From NCBI RefSeq assembly GCF_001039355.2, contig NW_019775924.1, positions 358,766 to 422,765 on the forward strand: a stretch of DNA of 64,000 nt, read 5' to 3'. Shown piece by piece: positions 22,033 through 50,759 of this stretch. Each line of letters starts with the position of its first letter. Within the stretch, counting starts at the first letter, position 1. This DNA comes from Lingula anatina (taxonomy: Eukaryota > Brachiopoda > Lingulata > Lingulida > Lingulidae). Made by a program: the position numbers and the translations under genes. The notes beneath the pieces are model-generated. The model saw only the letters and a list, made by a program, of their open reading frames with translations, was not told the origin of the DNA and searched no databases.

Positions 22033-25000
22033 AGATGCAGATGCTGATATTAGTATAATCTATGTATCTCTGTAAAAATCTTGCGACCTTGCCTCACCAC
22101 GAGATAGCTGGACAACGACTTTTATTACCAGGAACTGTTTCACATACAATCGAGTACTGCAATATAATGCAAATATCTGTCGCGAGGTTTTCTTTGTTTA
22201 ATATGCTTAACGCACACACTACATGTAGTAGCGCTGTTTTATTCTATGTAATTCGTTTCCATTTCAATTTTTTATAAGAAAATAATTTAAAAATGACTGG
22301 TTTCATGTAAATATGTTCTCCTACTGACAGACAGAAACGCAGTTATGAATTGAAACATACAAGAATATTTCGCGTATGTAGGCCTACATGTTTGCCCACA
22401 TCTGTGTTAAACACGTACAGCTGTTAAGCTACTCAAAGATGATGATGATAATAATAAGGGTAGCATCATGGCTCCCAGCTTGAGGACGAAATTTCAAAAT
22501 GAATTTCGTGCAGTCATTTTCTTTTTTCGATGATTACTTATAATCACTGTAAACACGGGTAGTGCGCTAATCATTCCTCCCTGTTGCACTTGTTGACTTT
22601 TTCATTTGCCTAGTGTTTTGTCCCCGCCCCCTCTTCCGTGTTTGTTGCCCCCCCCCCCCCCCCCCACTCTTCCTCCCTTGTCTTTCTTCTTCGCCGATAC
22701 TGGACACGGACAGAAAAATACATATTTGTAAAACTCGGGTTGGTCAGTTAACCCAGTCTAACATTCAATCCTACGTCACATTGGCGACATTTGAATATGA
22801 TGACATCGTGTTCATATAGGCGTTGTCAATGTTGCTACGGTCGACGGGCATAACGACTCAAATATGTTGGAAAATAGAGTACGAAGAACAAACCAGTGGG
22901 CGCAATATTTCAGTGGAGATATATGGGTCCGAGACTGCTCAAATAAAAATATAATTAATCTTCTAAATTTGATGAAGATCTATTGGCTAATAAAAGGGTA
23001 TTTACACCAAAAGTTCTCATTTATGTATGTTGTTGTTTGGACAGAAATGCCGTCAGCTATATGCATGGTCATCTGATTTTTTTTCTTTTACGAAAGCAGG
23101 ATGAACATTTTGCATTTTAAAGAAAGAATAAAGCAGTTAGTTTTCTTCAATTAACAGCTAGTATTGAAATGATTGCTTACCTCCAAAATATCAATTTCCT
23201 TTAAGGGAATGAGGCTATCCATGTGCTTAGTCTCCATCCAGGAGATATCCTTAACCCCCTTATTTCTCGTATATGTTGCAATATAAATTTGGCAGCCAAG
23301 TATCACTTTCAGTAGGGTCGCGGTGATCCTGGCACCAAAACTTATTTTGAGTGAATTATTATTGGCGCGCCCCTTATGAATATTACAAATTTTGTTTTGA
23401 GCCCCTTCCGTTTATTGTGATGCGGACTCTGGATAGCCACTGGATAGACATGTAGTTAATGTCAAAATCAATAGAAACTGCCCCACTCGCCAATTCAAAG
23501 AAATGCTCTGACGGAAACTTAAGACACTATTTAAGACATTATATATTATATCATCGGTTTGAAGTTTTATTTTCATAAGGTCATCATCACCGCTTAAAAT
23601 TCCCTATATATCTACCAAATAATCCGACTGAATGTTTTTCTAGGTTCTTTTTTTATCGATTTTTACTGTGTTGTTTGCTAGCCTATTTTTCTCCTACATA
23701 TTTTTCTCGCTTCGAGAAGAGTTTAGGTGATGGGTTCATATAAAATCTTCAAAAGCAGTGCAATTTCAGGAAAAAAATCTTTTATTCTCATTTTTGTAAT
23801 CATAATTATAAAAAAACGTTTTCTTCAGTCCTTACCCTATAAAATATCCATAACATACATGTAGGTTACCTTATAGCAACAACATAGGTGTTTGTGTATG
23901 GCCATATCTCAGAATACGACACACTCGTGTAAGGGAAGTCGACACTTTAAGTAACTGCCTTTAGATTATATGAAAGTGAAGTGCTTTGCTCTTAAAGATC
24001 TAATTTAATCTCAACGCCCTGCTTGGATCTCCTTACGACAGTCTATGCAATCACATTATTTTTGATTTTGATTTTTTTTTCGTTGCTTCAGTTTAATGTA
24101 TATAGCTTGTTGTCCTCACGACGTGTAAATACCGTCGACTCTACCGATGATGCAGTTAAAACGTTCACTGGTTACCAAGGCCTATTAAATCAAAGCAATA
24201 CATATTTTACCTAAAATATTATAAAAAGATTTTGATTGATTTTATGAATAAACAAATAAAAATAAACAATAAATAGACCTGGTTTATTTGACTGCTCAAT
24301 GTCTCTGTTTATTTACCACATTTTGTGATTTCTCTGAAAACCACATCAGTTGAAGAATAACTCGCCAAAGGATTAATAAATTGCTATCAAAGGTCATTTA
24401 TGCACCCCAGTTACCTCTGAACCTCAGGGTGGTTTTTATATCTCTCTGCAGATACTCCGCCATGTTGGTTTTTGGTCTTGAACTCTTCTTAACTGGGACG
24501 AACACCTGTGAATCCAATGTTTGTGTGACGTGACACTACTAAAGTTATTATCACATCAACTGCAATAGACGCTTGGTAAAAAATGAGAAAAATGCAATGT
24601 GATGTTAACATTTTCACAACTAATGCAATGCAGATGATAATGCGGCAAATTCAAATTCACGCGCAGAGTTTTTTTACGCTGCTTCACACTCAAAGACACA
24701 TTTATTAAAACTGTAATTTGAATTATTTACACATGATGACAAAACTAAATTGTGACACGAGAAAATGGTATTGGTGCTATGGGCATTTTCTTTATGAAAT
24801 AAGTTTTTTATCAGGATGTTTTGTTCCTTTTCAAATATTGTGTTTTGGACTATATTATTTAGTTGCAGTTCATCTTTGTCTTTAAGTGGTAATAATAATA
24901 AAAATGATAATGTTTAAATGATCAGTTGGATGGTCCATATTATTATGGCACGTGCTCTCTCGAAGTGACGCAGTGCAGGTAAAAGTGTAGTGATCCCCGC

Positions 25001-26649
25001 TCTGTAGCGCCGCAGTGGCAAAATGAGGAACTGCCCATTGCGCTATCTGTATACCCGTTAATATTATGTGCATGTCAAATTAAAGTTATTAAAGTGCAAT
25101 GCACTCTCTCATTGTTGAACGTGCAGACCAATCGCTGAACTCTGTCACCTCTGAGTTGTTATAGGCACAATATGAATACGATGCTTTGCGGGTTCCAAGA
25201 AATTCCTAAGGGACGAATTTATAGGAAGTACAAGACTTGAAAGGGCAACATTTTGATCGTAAATCAAAGACACTGTAGTACTAAGGGGTAATGGGTGACA
25301 CAAAAGCCGCAACTTCTTCACTGATTGCATCTATTACGTTAGTTTTGACGTACACTGGCAATGGGGTACGAAAGAGTGACGAGTTCGTTACGTGGACGAA
25401 AAGTGTATTGAATTGACTTTCTGGCTCTTTGAACGATTCTTCGGGTTACCGCGAATAGATAAACGGGTGATCAAACAGACAAACAGACAGATAGACGGAC
25501 AGGCAAAAAAGAAATACAAAGAAATAGATAAAAATAAATAAGATTAAAAATTAAATATTAAGAAAATATATTAAACAGTAAAAGTTAAAAAAATACAGCA
25601 AAATAAAACAGCACTCTCTACCACGCTCCTCCAAACAAGCGTAGACAATGTGGTTATCTCGATTTCGCCTTTTCTGGGTGCCAGCAGATCTAGGGCGACA
25701 TGTTCATATTTGAATAATTTCGCTTTTGTATTTTACCGAACTCTCTGGATAATGAGAAATGGCTGTGGTGTGGGTGCAGGCAGACCCCCCCCCTTCCTCC
25801 TCCAAAAAAAAAGAAAAAAAAAAAAAAAAAAGCATGGACTGGTCAAAATGAATGGATAGGTTCTAAAAAAAGAACACGTCTATAGCATTTTGGGTTAATA
25901 CCGTTCTTGTAGGTAGGCATTAAAAATTAATGAAGCACTTGTTTTTCACCTCTGATCCCATTATCTGTCAAATAAATGGAGTAGTATGGCGAGTATAACT
26001 GACATTTTGTTGACCTCAAAGTGAATGCAAGCTTTACATATTTATCATGTAGCGCTGCTACTGGGCCAGACAGCGTCGGGAAAGGAGGGGTTACTTTGAG
26101 TCTCCCCCCCCCCCAAAAAAAAAAAAAAAGAATAATAATAAACAAATAAAAGCTATTGCTTACTCAAAGTTAAACCAAGCTAAACCGAATTTGAATTTGT
26201 TTGAGGGTGGTTTGGCTTAACGTAAATCCTGCGGGCGTAAAAGTTTACTTTTGCCCCCCCCCCTCCCCCAATTCCCCTACGGTGCACTTGTACTGCAAAT
26301 AGGTAGGGTACAGTTACAACAGGCGCTGATAGATCCATTCTGATTCGACCCAAATGACGAGTTGGAATTGAACGGTTTTATCATATTAACTACTGTCCAC
26401 GTCAGCAATATCGAAACCGTTTCACTTTCTTCCACAACATACTGTGAACGAGGAGTTTAAGACGTGACATGATAAAGGCATACCTTGTGGATCATTTTAT
26501 CATATCCAACATTATGGTCAAGACGAGTGGCTGTGGTTAAAGGTCGTCATGGTCCATCATAATGAATTACGCATTAACTCTCCACGAAACTGACACCCTC
26601 TTTGAAAACATACGTATCTGTTACATTATTAATGACCAAGTCGATTTAG

Positions 26650-26669
26650 CACGTGTATATAAGCACGTG
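26650..26669 (+). promoter_or_regulatory. E-box/TATA/E-box core promoter of secreted paralogue B
   Basis: CACGTG-TATATAAG-CACGTG: a TATATAA box flanked on both sides by identical CACGTG E-boxes, 71 bases before the ATG at 26741. The position fits a transcription start about 30 bases downstream of the TATA box. Confidence 0.55.
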
Positions 26670-26740
26670 AATATTGGCACACCTGGTATTGTCAGTTTGT
26701 CGTTGGTAACAAAATCTGGAATACTGGACAAAGTTGCAGC

Positions 26741-27333
26741 ATGAATTTCATGTACAGGTAAGGGTTTTATTGAATACTGGTGTTCAATTAGGCCTAAAGC
26801 AGAAATGCTTGATCACTGATAAAAATACCAATGCCGAGTCTCAGTATCATTTAATTAAAGTCACCATTTGTATTTTTACAAAAATCAAATTGTTGATGGC
26901 GATAAAAATTTCAAATTAATTTTTTTCTCGCCAAAATCTTCATAAACGACCAAATCCCCAAAAACGACCCCTTATTCAACCAATACTCATTTTTTGCTAG
27001 TTTTCTGCTTGCGTTGACCTTGCCTGCCGCGGTGTCCAACATGGTCCTAGCTCCTAGCACCTCTAACGGCTGTGGTTGTGAAAAGGGCGGACTGCCGTGT
27101 TACCCATATTTACTGACGGTCGTCTTCGACGGCAGTTTCGGCTGGCTGTACGACAAAGAGAGCTTTGTGGAACATCAGCAGAAAGCTGGCCGAAGCGCGG
27201 AGGAGGCAATTAAAAAAGGCAAAGCCACGGCAGCTTGGTTCAAGGTGGGTTCCATCTCGTTCTCGTAAAAGTTTAAGGGTTACTAATGATAATTAAGAAA
27301 ATCTGAGGAGCAGAATTTCTACTTACTTCTTCA

Positions 27334-27401
<68 letters not shown>

Positions 27402-28269
27402 CACCGTGTCCTTACAGGAGCGTTTTGGAGTGGACTTTACCAACCTTCCGGACGAGGCCTATTTGGATAGCACCGGCATTAAACACTCGGTGAAGGACGG
27501 GAATGGGGGAGAGGTCATTTTTTACAACTATCTCCTCAACCCTTCTGGCCGCTACCGACTTGTGTCCGCAAGCATGGGAGATCAAGCAAGGTTCTTTAAC
27601 TCAGCGGTCTCGAATGGCGGTAGGTTGAAATATTCCTGGGGAAGGCGGCGAAGAGAATAGAATTAACATCTTTTTTAAATAGATAAATAAATAAATTAAT
27701 TTATTTATTAATAATTTGATAATTTAATTCAGTTAATTTAGATTATCAACGAAGAAATTGTCGATGTACGTAAGGAAAAGTGCCTATTTTCTAATTCAGA
27801 CATTTGACTCAAAAGTTTTTGAGATGGTTGGATTGGGCCAACATAAACTGTAAAAAATTTGTAATACTTTCTTTATTCAATTCACTTATAACGTTAACCT
27901 AACAGCTAATATTCGTGTCGCACCATTATATTACAAGGTTGGGCAATAAAGGTACTGTCGGACTTTGCCGCCACCGGCACCTACGGCAACACCCTCAACG
28001 CCGGGGCCCAAATCTCACGTGGAGATTACGCCATCGATTTTTGCGGCGAGAAAAGCGACATTTTCGGCGGCAGGACAGCCATCTCCATCGAGTACGAATG
28101 TAACAGTTTTGTTCCTCCAAATGGGAACGTTATCATTGACTGCACGGTGTCTAACGACCTTTTGGGGAAGGGTACGGCCCGTGGCGCCCTCTTTCCTGCC
28201 CCGGATGTGGAAAAGTCATTCAAGTATGATGGTCGCAATGTACTGGCGTTCCCGGGTACTTTGCCGTAA
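26741..28269 (+). CDS. Secreted protein of unrecognised family, paralogue B, 264 aa
   Basis: Exons: 26741-26757, 27001-27244, 27418-27619, 27938-28269; 795 bases, all in phase. As in paralogue A, a 17-base first exon (MNFMY plus a split Ser) joins to a hydrophobic run (FLLALTLPAAVS) to make the signal peptide. Shared blocks: FDGSFGWLYDKESF, NYLLNPSGRYRL, RFFNSAVSNGG, FVPPNGNVIIDCTV, GKGTARGALFP and YDGRNVLAFPGT at the very C-terminus. Six cysteines align with A. It lacks the basic linker of about 40 residues that follows the signal peptide in A. No transmembrane segment. Function unknown; the high identity of the blocks suggests a constrained extracellular fold. A likely AATAAA signal lies near 28551. 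Confidence 0.88.
27337..27401. repeat. (CT)n(AT)n microsatellite in intron 2 of paralogue B
   Basis: About 19 CT units followed by about 13 TA/AT units, ending just before the acceptor at 27417. Confidence 0.9.
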
Positions 28270-30778
28270 ATTGAAAAAAGGACCTTCTTTGCGTGATGCA
28301 GGGTTGCTGAATGTTGAAATTATTTTGGGCACAAGCGTTTCTAAGGGCTAGAGGGCAATTTACAAGGATTATTTCTTTCTTCCACGTGCAGCTCACAAGC
28401 GTATCTGCTTCAGTGTCGTATTGAACTTTTTATCGTTAACTACATATTTAATTTCTAAAATATATGGTAAAAAGTACGCGAAATTACGGATTTACAACTA
28501 TAGACTGCCATTAATTAAAATTTTGCTGTGCGGATTAAAGGTTGTTGCTCAATAAATTTTAACATCTTCCGTGATTATTCTCAGGAAATATATATATTTT
28601 TCATTTTCACTTCGGCTATTTGTCCTTTTTGATGTGAGATGTTCAATTGCTTCTATATAGACCTTAAGTTTACGGTACGAATTACTCATACACAAGTATA
28701 AAAACGCGCTGGTATTTTGAACTTGCAACATTAATTTTCTCGCATGACACACACAACTCTTATCAGACAGCAGTAAAACTTACATATAAAGTAACAAATG
28801 GTGATATCTAGATTTGGTTAATCAAAGAAAAGTTAATATATAAACATTCCTCTGCACCAATTGCTTGAAAAATTGGAGGTGACGAATGCTCCTAAGTAGG
28901 GACATCTTTACACGAAAAAGTCTTACACCTGTGCATAGCATCAGCACGTTGTCCGAGGTGTGTACGAGAGTGAAGCATATTCAGTTTAGGTAAAAAGAAA
29001 TCCATCCAATTATTTTTTATTTGACAAATTTATTCTTTTCACACTTCAAATAAGTGAACATTGGTGGTACAAACATCATTGTGATCAACGTGGTACCGTG
29101 CATTGTTATGCATTGCAATAATCAAGGATCGTACAACACAGATGTAACGAACCTTTGTTCGTTATTTCATTACAACATACTTTGTTAGACATTTCCTCTC
29201 TTTAAATCGTCTCAAGAAATATACTCAAAAGCAAAACATATTCGAAGCAATAATAAAACTGATTATTTACTGCGCTACCAAAAACAAGTACTTCTCAAGC
29301 GGTTACCTGTAAGCGTTACTGCACTCAAACACACCTTAAAAAGTGATCTTTCCTACAGGTAAAAAAAGAGGAACCTTTTGACAATAACCGGGTCAGATAT
29401 CGACTGACACAAGGAGGCCACACATATGACAATATCTTTGGTTATTAATTGCCAATAATCAGATTGCTGTGACTTATTGATTGCAGTATGGCTGAATTGC
29501 GTGGGCTCTGACAAGGTTCATTGCTGTCGTCTGCTTTCGTTTTCATCTATAGCATATTTCACAGTTTGTGATCTCCTTCCAATAATACGGAGCATCAAAA
29601 ACAATGGGTAAAAAGCTTAATATCCCAGCTACATAAACACACCTCCGCAGAAAATAAATGCATGCAAATTAAAATGTTGACTGAAATCTTAGTTGATGAA
29701 CAGTGACCAGCGTTAAGGGCCATTTTTTATCAAGATTCTACGAATGACATCAATACATCATTTACCTACAGGTCTGCAACAAAAATAGCAGCAGCACTTA
29801 CATGAAGCTCTAAGACTAAATAGCTGTACACTTTACATAAAAATCTAAATGCAAAAGGTTTATTACCTAGTGATGTTTAATTCACCTATTTTGTTCTTCA
29901 GAAACACAACGGCAGTGAAAGTTCAAATTGAAAACAAAGACAGACCTTCGTATGCATAAAACTGAAATACAACTAAAAATCTAGTCTGGGAATATTGACT
30001 GCAAAGAAAACACTGATGAATGTATACATCAAGACAAACTTAAATATAAAAGGAGGGAGTACAGAAAATACGCTAGGAAAACGAAAATCCATTCATCTAC
30101 ACTCACTTTTTCTGTATTAAAAAAGCACCGGTGATGGTAGTATTGTTGACGTTAAAATTCCCTCAATTCGAAAAATCGTAGCACCGGTGATGGTAGTATT
30201 GTTGATGTTAAAATTTCCTCAATTCGCAAAATCATGCAATGTGCAAATAGACGGTATCAAGGCTTGGAGAACGATCCAAAGCTTTTAAACTGTCACATTC
30301 TATCTAGTGTTACGTCACAATCTGCCTACACACTGTTATGGAAGAAATGAATATGCACAAATGACTCTTAGCATAAATGTTTACAAGCCCATGTACAGCA
30401 CTTTCTGCCACTGTTAAAACCGGTTTCAAAAGACCTTTCTTAAACCTGTCCTGAAATTATGAGCTACATGAATGACACCATTTAATAATAATAATGTTTT
30501 TCAACAATAAAAGAGGATGTACATTCATTTGAAACAAGAAGACAGTTATAAACAACAGTAATGCATTTCTTCCACTGTGCTCATGACATCACTTAAAGGA
30601 ATTTCCCCCAATTTCTTAACAGCAGACTTTTTATTTGAAAGGCACACATCCTTCTCAAATAAAGTAATTTATCTTATTGTTAAAAGTAATTTCCTTATGC
30701 AAAATGGAATGCACATAGTCAATCACATGACTAAGTGATGTGAAGAATGGTCACAGCACAATCTGGAATTTGGACATC
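28270..30778. other. Gene-free flank between paralogue B and the duplicated CDK block
   Basis: No convincing exon in either strand. It holds a probable polyadenylation signal of paralogue B (AATAAA near 28551) and a 56-bp tandem pair at 30125-30236. Part may be 3' UTR of the CDK gene, which runs toward it. Confidence 0.5.
30125..30236. repeat. Tandem duplication of a 56-bp unit
   Basis: Two adjacent copies (30125-30180 and 30181-30236) starting GCACCGGTGATGG, with only a few substitutions. Confidence 0.85.
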
Positions 30779-30789
30779 CCCCCCCCCCC

Positions 30790-30826
<37 letters not shown>

Positions 30827-32595
30827 ACACAAGGAATTTGTTGAGAATGCCAGGAAAATTTCCTCCCCTTTCCACTATAATAATGACAAAATATATCAAC
30901 TATGACATCAAACATTTATGCATGACATCATCGTGTTAGATTGAGTGATCTGTAAAGGGAATGTAACAATTCTTTACTGATTGTATTCAAAATATAAACT
31001 TTACAATCCTATTTACCCAATAATAATGAGGCAGTTTGCATGTCCCATTGTATTCCTTTTTACAAAAATAACTGATATCAAATCTGATGGTTGGTCCCTT
31101 TAATGATTATTCAAAAATATAATAATCAATATCAAAATGCAGTATGCAAAATCAGCCAACATATACTTTTCATTTCAGTCAAATGAGGCACTTTGTCAAA
31201 ATATTTGAGTAATATGTACTATAAAGTTCTGCCTTCAAAAATCTTTACCTAATAAATGCTACAGAACACTGCAATACTATAAATTGTTCACAGCAGCAAC
31301 ACTTCATTTATTTTTTAAAATAATGACTTGATTAATTAAGTCAGAAACAAGATGACCTAATCAATAAAACTGCCTGACTAAAAACCTATCCAATCCTACT
31401 GCCAATGATTTTCAAACTTCTTACTTACAAGAGTCAAATAAATGGCAGAAGTATAAATTCTCACCCACATAAAAATCTGTCGGGGTCTCTTCTCACACCT
31501 GGCATTTCTACTAAGTATTCAGATATAACTCAAGTCTGGCAGCCCCTTGATAGAACTTTGTTCTCAATAATTGTTCGTTCATATTTGCACTTGGCCTGTA
31601 TCCATGGCAGACATCATCGAATTCAGAACTATATCCAGAACTTCTTAATAGCTGCACAATGTAAAAGTGATTCCTTGGTATCCTTTTGATGTCATACAAG
31701 GTCCACTGTTATAATAAAACATGAGCCTAGGTTAAAAAAAATATATCATGGGACCTCACACCTAACCAGCTGTAGGTTCGGGGTCTGCCTTAGAATTGAA
31801 TTCAAACACGGAAATAGCTCATGTCCATATAATGTATTCCAATAAATCTAGGCAAATTGCCAATTCATCAATTATTTGAAGTATCCAGTCATCCTTGCTC
31901 TACCACAGTCTGCTGATGGATGTTTCTTAATGGCTTCCTGGTATGACCTTGAGTACTGCCTTGGTCCACAAGAAACTCACCTCAGTCCTTCTTGCAATGC
32001 TTTTGGCATATTACATTTCATGTTTCCTATGCATCTGATATATATGGAGATGAAGCAAATGCAACACAAAGTCATAGACTATGGGAGGCTGTATTTTACC
32101 TGCTCTAGAATCCCCATGAAGCCATGAGCTTTTCAAAAACAATTTCTGGTGCATCTTTCTCCAATTGGATTAATGTAGACTTCCAGGTTTCATTAGTCTC
32201 AATTCTTCTTCAGATACCTTTAGTTGTTTCAAACACTCATCCACTGTGTACAAGCTTCCTCATAGTTGAAATTTGGAAATACCCTCTTTGAAGGACAACA
32301 ACGATGTGGCAATACTACAGTCACATGACAAAAGCTGGCCCTATTCATTAAATACTTAACACCAGCGATAAGCCATTTCTCATCCTCTGAATAGAAATAC
32401 TGCTCCAAAATTAAGCACCTTACTATGAGAATGACAGAGACACAGACTCTAGTTGCCATAACAGAAGTCTTCTTAAAGCCATTTTTGTACTTTGGATAAA
32501 AAAATCCCTTTAAAAACTTAAAAGAGCACTACGGCAGTGGCGACAGAAGTTTTAATTGTCTAGTTATGTCATACTGAACACAATATGGTGATAGG

Positions 32596-34445
<1,850 letters not shown>

Positions 34446-35943
34446 TCAGGATTTACAATTAACTGACCAGCTAGGACACACAATGGCAAAACCTACATGC
34501 TAGAGTGACCCATGGTCAACCTAATGCTATACCATGGAATGACCACCTAGAACACAGAACTTGAAATCTTAGGCAGGGATGAGTCTGCCATGTAGTGAAA
34601 CAATCAGAAAATATGGAGTGGGGTCCAGGGGGCGCCTAGGGCAATGATATTTTTGGCTCTGAGAATCTGCCAGCAGGAAAAAAGAAAAATTTCATCTCTG
34701 CTGTGGGCACAACTGGCCTCTATTTCCCAGGGCAACTATAGACGAACAGTGGGTGTAATGTTTTAGCACCAAAATAACAGAGATCTTGAATTCTGTAGTT
34801 GGCTTCTAAAGATAGATTAGCTTTTGGTATCAAACAAAAGATATATCTTTTTTTGTTTTATAATTGGTTCAACATTTTTTAAATATGACAACACTGATTT
34901 TATCTTAAGTCAAAGTTGAATAATATTCTGGTTTAAAATGTTCAGACTAACTTTCCATTTTTCAAATGAAACAGGCTCCTGATTCTACCATAATAGGAGC
35001 AACCAGACATTAAATTTTAGTCAATTAATAGCTGTGTATAACATGTATGGCACCTCATCTTCACCCCCTAGCATCCTCCCTTCCCATCCACTCACCCCAT
35101 GTAATAAGAGGTAATGACATTTCATGGGTGGCACTTAAATTCTGAATCACCTTACAACAAAAGTCTACTTTATAACCATATTTGTCTTACAAATATCAAA
35201 TATACGCAACTGTATTTAACAAAGTAATCCAAGCGCAAATAAGAAAAAAGTCATTAAGGATCATTAATTATTGGACTTTTTTGGGCACTGATTTATCAAT
35301 TTATGTAATTATTTGTAGTGTAACCAGGAAGGCTTATAACAGAGTCCATAATTCTCCAGTCTTTTAGATAGCCCATACTAGGTTCTTAAATAACATTAAG
35401 TCTAATTTATTTTGTCCCTCTGGTTGTGAAGGAATGATAAGGGCAACAAAATGGGTGCTCAGACTAGTCCAAGATAAACCCAAAATGGTTTAACTGGTGT
35501 CACCACAGTAACAAATAACACAGGTGTTCTCATTATCCCTCATATCCTATGTTCAACAACCAGTCTAACTGGGGAGAAAATAAAACTATTTCTTGCGTTA
35601 AGTGTGAACTGCTTTGAACACAGCCATAGACACCATCAAGCCAGTTTTATGCAAGTTGTTCTTTTCAGCCAACTCTAAGCCTCTTATTAGCAATAACACA
35701 TTTTAAGGACAAATGATTCTGCACAAACCCAAGGAAACATGCTCATCCAGAGAGTAAACACGAGATGAAGTGTGTTTCCGCTGAACCAGTCAGAACGGTA
35801 AGGTAGACTTAACAGATTAATATACCATATTTTGTTAAGTATATGTTCAATGACACCTGTACAGTAGAGGCCACAGGCTAATTTACTGTTCAGGATCTTT
35901 AGCATATTAAGCCACTGTGTATAGGTTGTACACTCAAATACAN

Positions 35944-49668
<13,725 letters not shown>

Positions 49669-49701
49669 AGTCCCCTCAGAACTATCCTGACATTGCTCCC
49701 C

Positions 49702-50728
49702 CTGGAAGAGAAAATGAAACCGAGTCAAATAATATATTCTTTTTCCTTCTTCTGTGGTGACTTTGAACAATTTCCTTGTAAAAGATCCTAATTTGGCAGA
49801 ATTAGATGCATTGATATATAAAGCTTTTATAACATTTAAGAGATATCACATTCGTTTCTTATCATTTTATTCATACGAGGCAGTATATATAAGGGTATCT
49901 GAAAACTGACCTAAATATAATTGTCTCCCAAATGTGATTTTATTCAGCATATAAGTTCTCCAAAGAAAATATTTTGTATCTTCTTTCATAAATCAAAGGA
50001 TCCTTCATTAAGAATAAGGCTGTCAGTGGGAAATTTGAATTGGAGTTAGTTTTAGATAGTAGGCTACATATATAGTCAGCACCATTACTAGAAATGTCTT
50101 TTCTTTCCCGTTTCTAGCTTCAACATTAGAACCTAACTTTGAATAAAACAACTCAAAACTTGAAAAGGAAAGCCAATTATAGACATTTACTTCATGGTAA
50201 ATCAAATATTTTAAAATCTTTTTATTTACTAGTACAACTTCAACACAGTATGCATCAGCAGAACTTCATTTTCCTGACGTTCTTAAGATTTTATTTCTTA
50301 CTTTAAAACAAATTTTCCCATGGCCTTCACGCTTGTCTGGCAGTTAAATTGAAAAGGTTGAAAACTGTGTTACAGTAAGCACTGTAGGTACAATCTTAAA
50401 TGTCACTAAAGTATTTGAAAAATCCTATATAAAATATAAAATGACTTGCGCCATTCTGTTTTGTGGGGGAGAATGAAGAAATTTAAGCCCCAAGTCTTTA
50501 GAGGGTAACAACCTGATTATCAATGTAACTTTATACTGATATCAACATAGAAAGTGCTACTGTACATGGACAGGACAAAACTCGAAAAAGTCAACTACAT
50601 CTTGTACAAGTATTTGTATATGAACAAATGATGCATCTTTAACCTAAGGACCTTCTAAGTCATTCAATCTTCATTTCGCAGATCAATCTTCTATCGTTTA
50701 TACTGTTGTAAATATGTCCTCTGAATAC

Positions 50729-50759
<31 letters not shown>

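Larger units (their letters stand above)
19843..26740. other. Intergenic region between the two head-to-head secreted paralogues
   Basis: About 6.9 kb without a supportable exon. It holds a long hairpin (20196-20320), an (AAAT)n tract (21991-22030), a C-run (22647-22665) and C-run/A-run tracts at 25786-25831 and 26105-26128. Promoter signals lie at each end. ORFs here are short and show no family signature. Confidence 0.6.

Noticed and set aside
27965-28351. 128-codon plus-strand frame over the last exon of paralogue B
   Set aside because: Out-of-frame shadow of an exon whose correct frame matches paralogue A.
31511-31699. 62-residue frame on the minus strand, also at 36674-36868
   Set aside because: An in-frame 6-base difference between units is suggestive, but there is no start context, splice partner or known motif.
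32229-32459. 76-residue frame in the CDK 3' flank, also at 37328-37558
   Set aside because: Same length in both duplication units, but differences are mostly amino-acid changing, so there is no sign of protein constraint.
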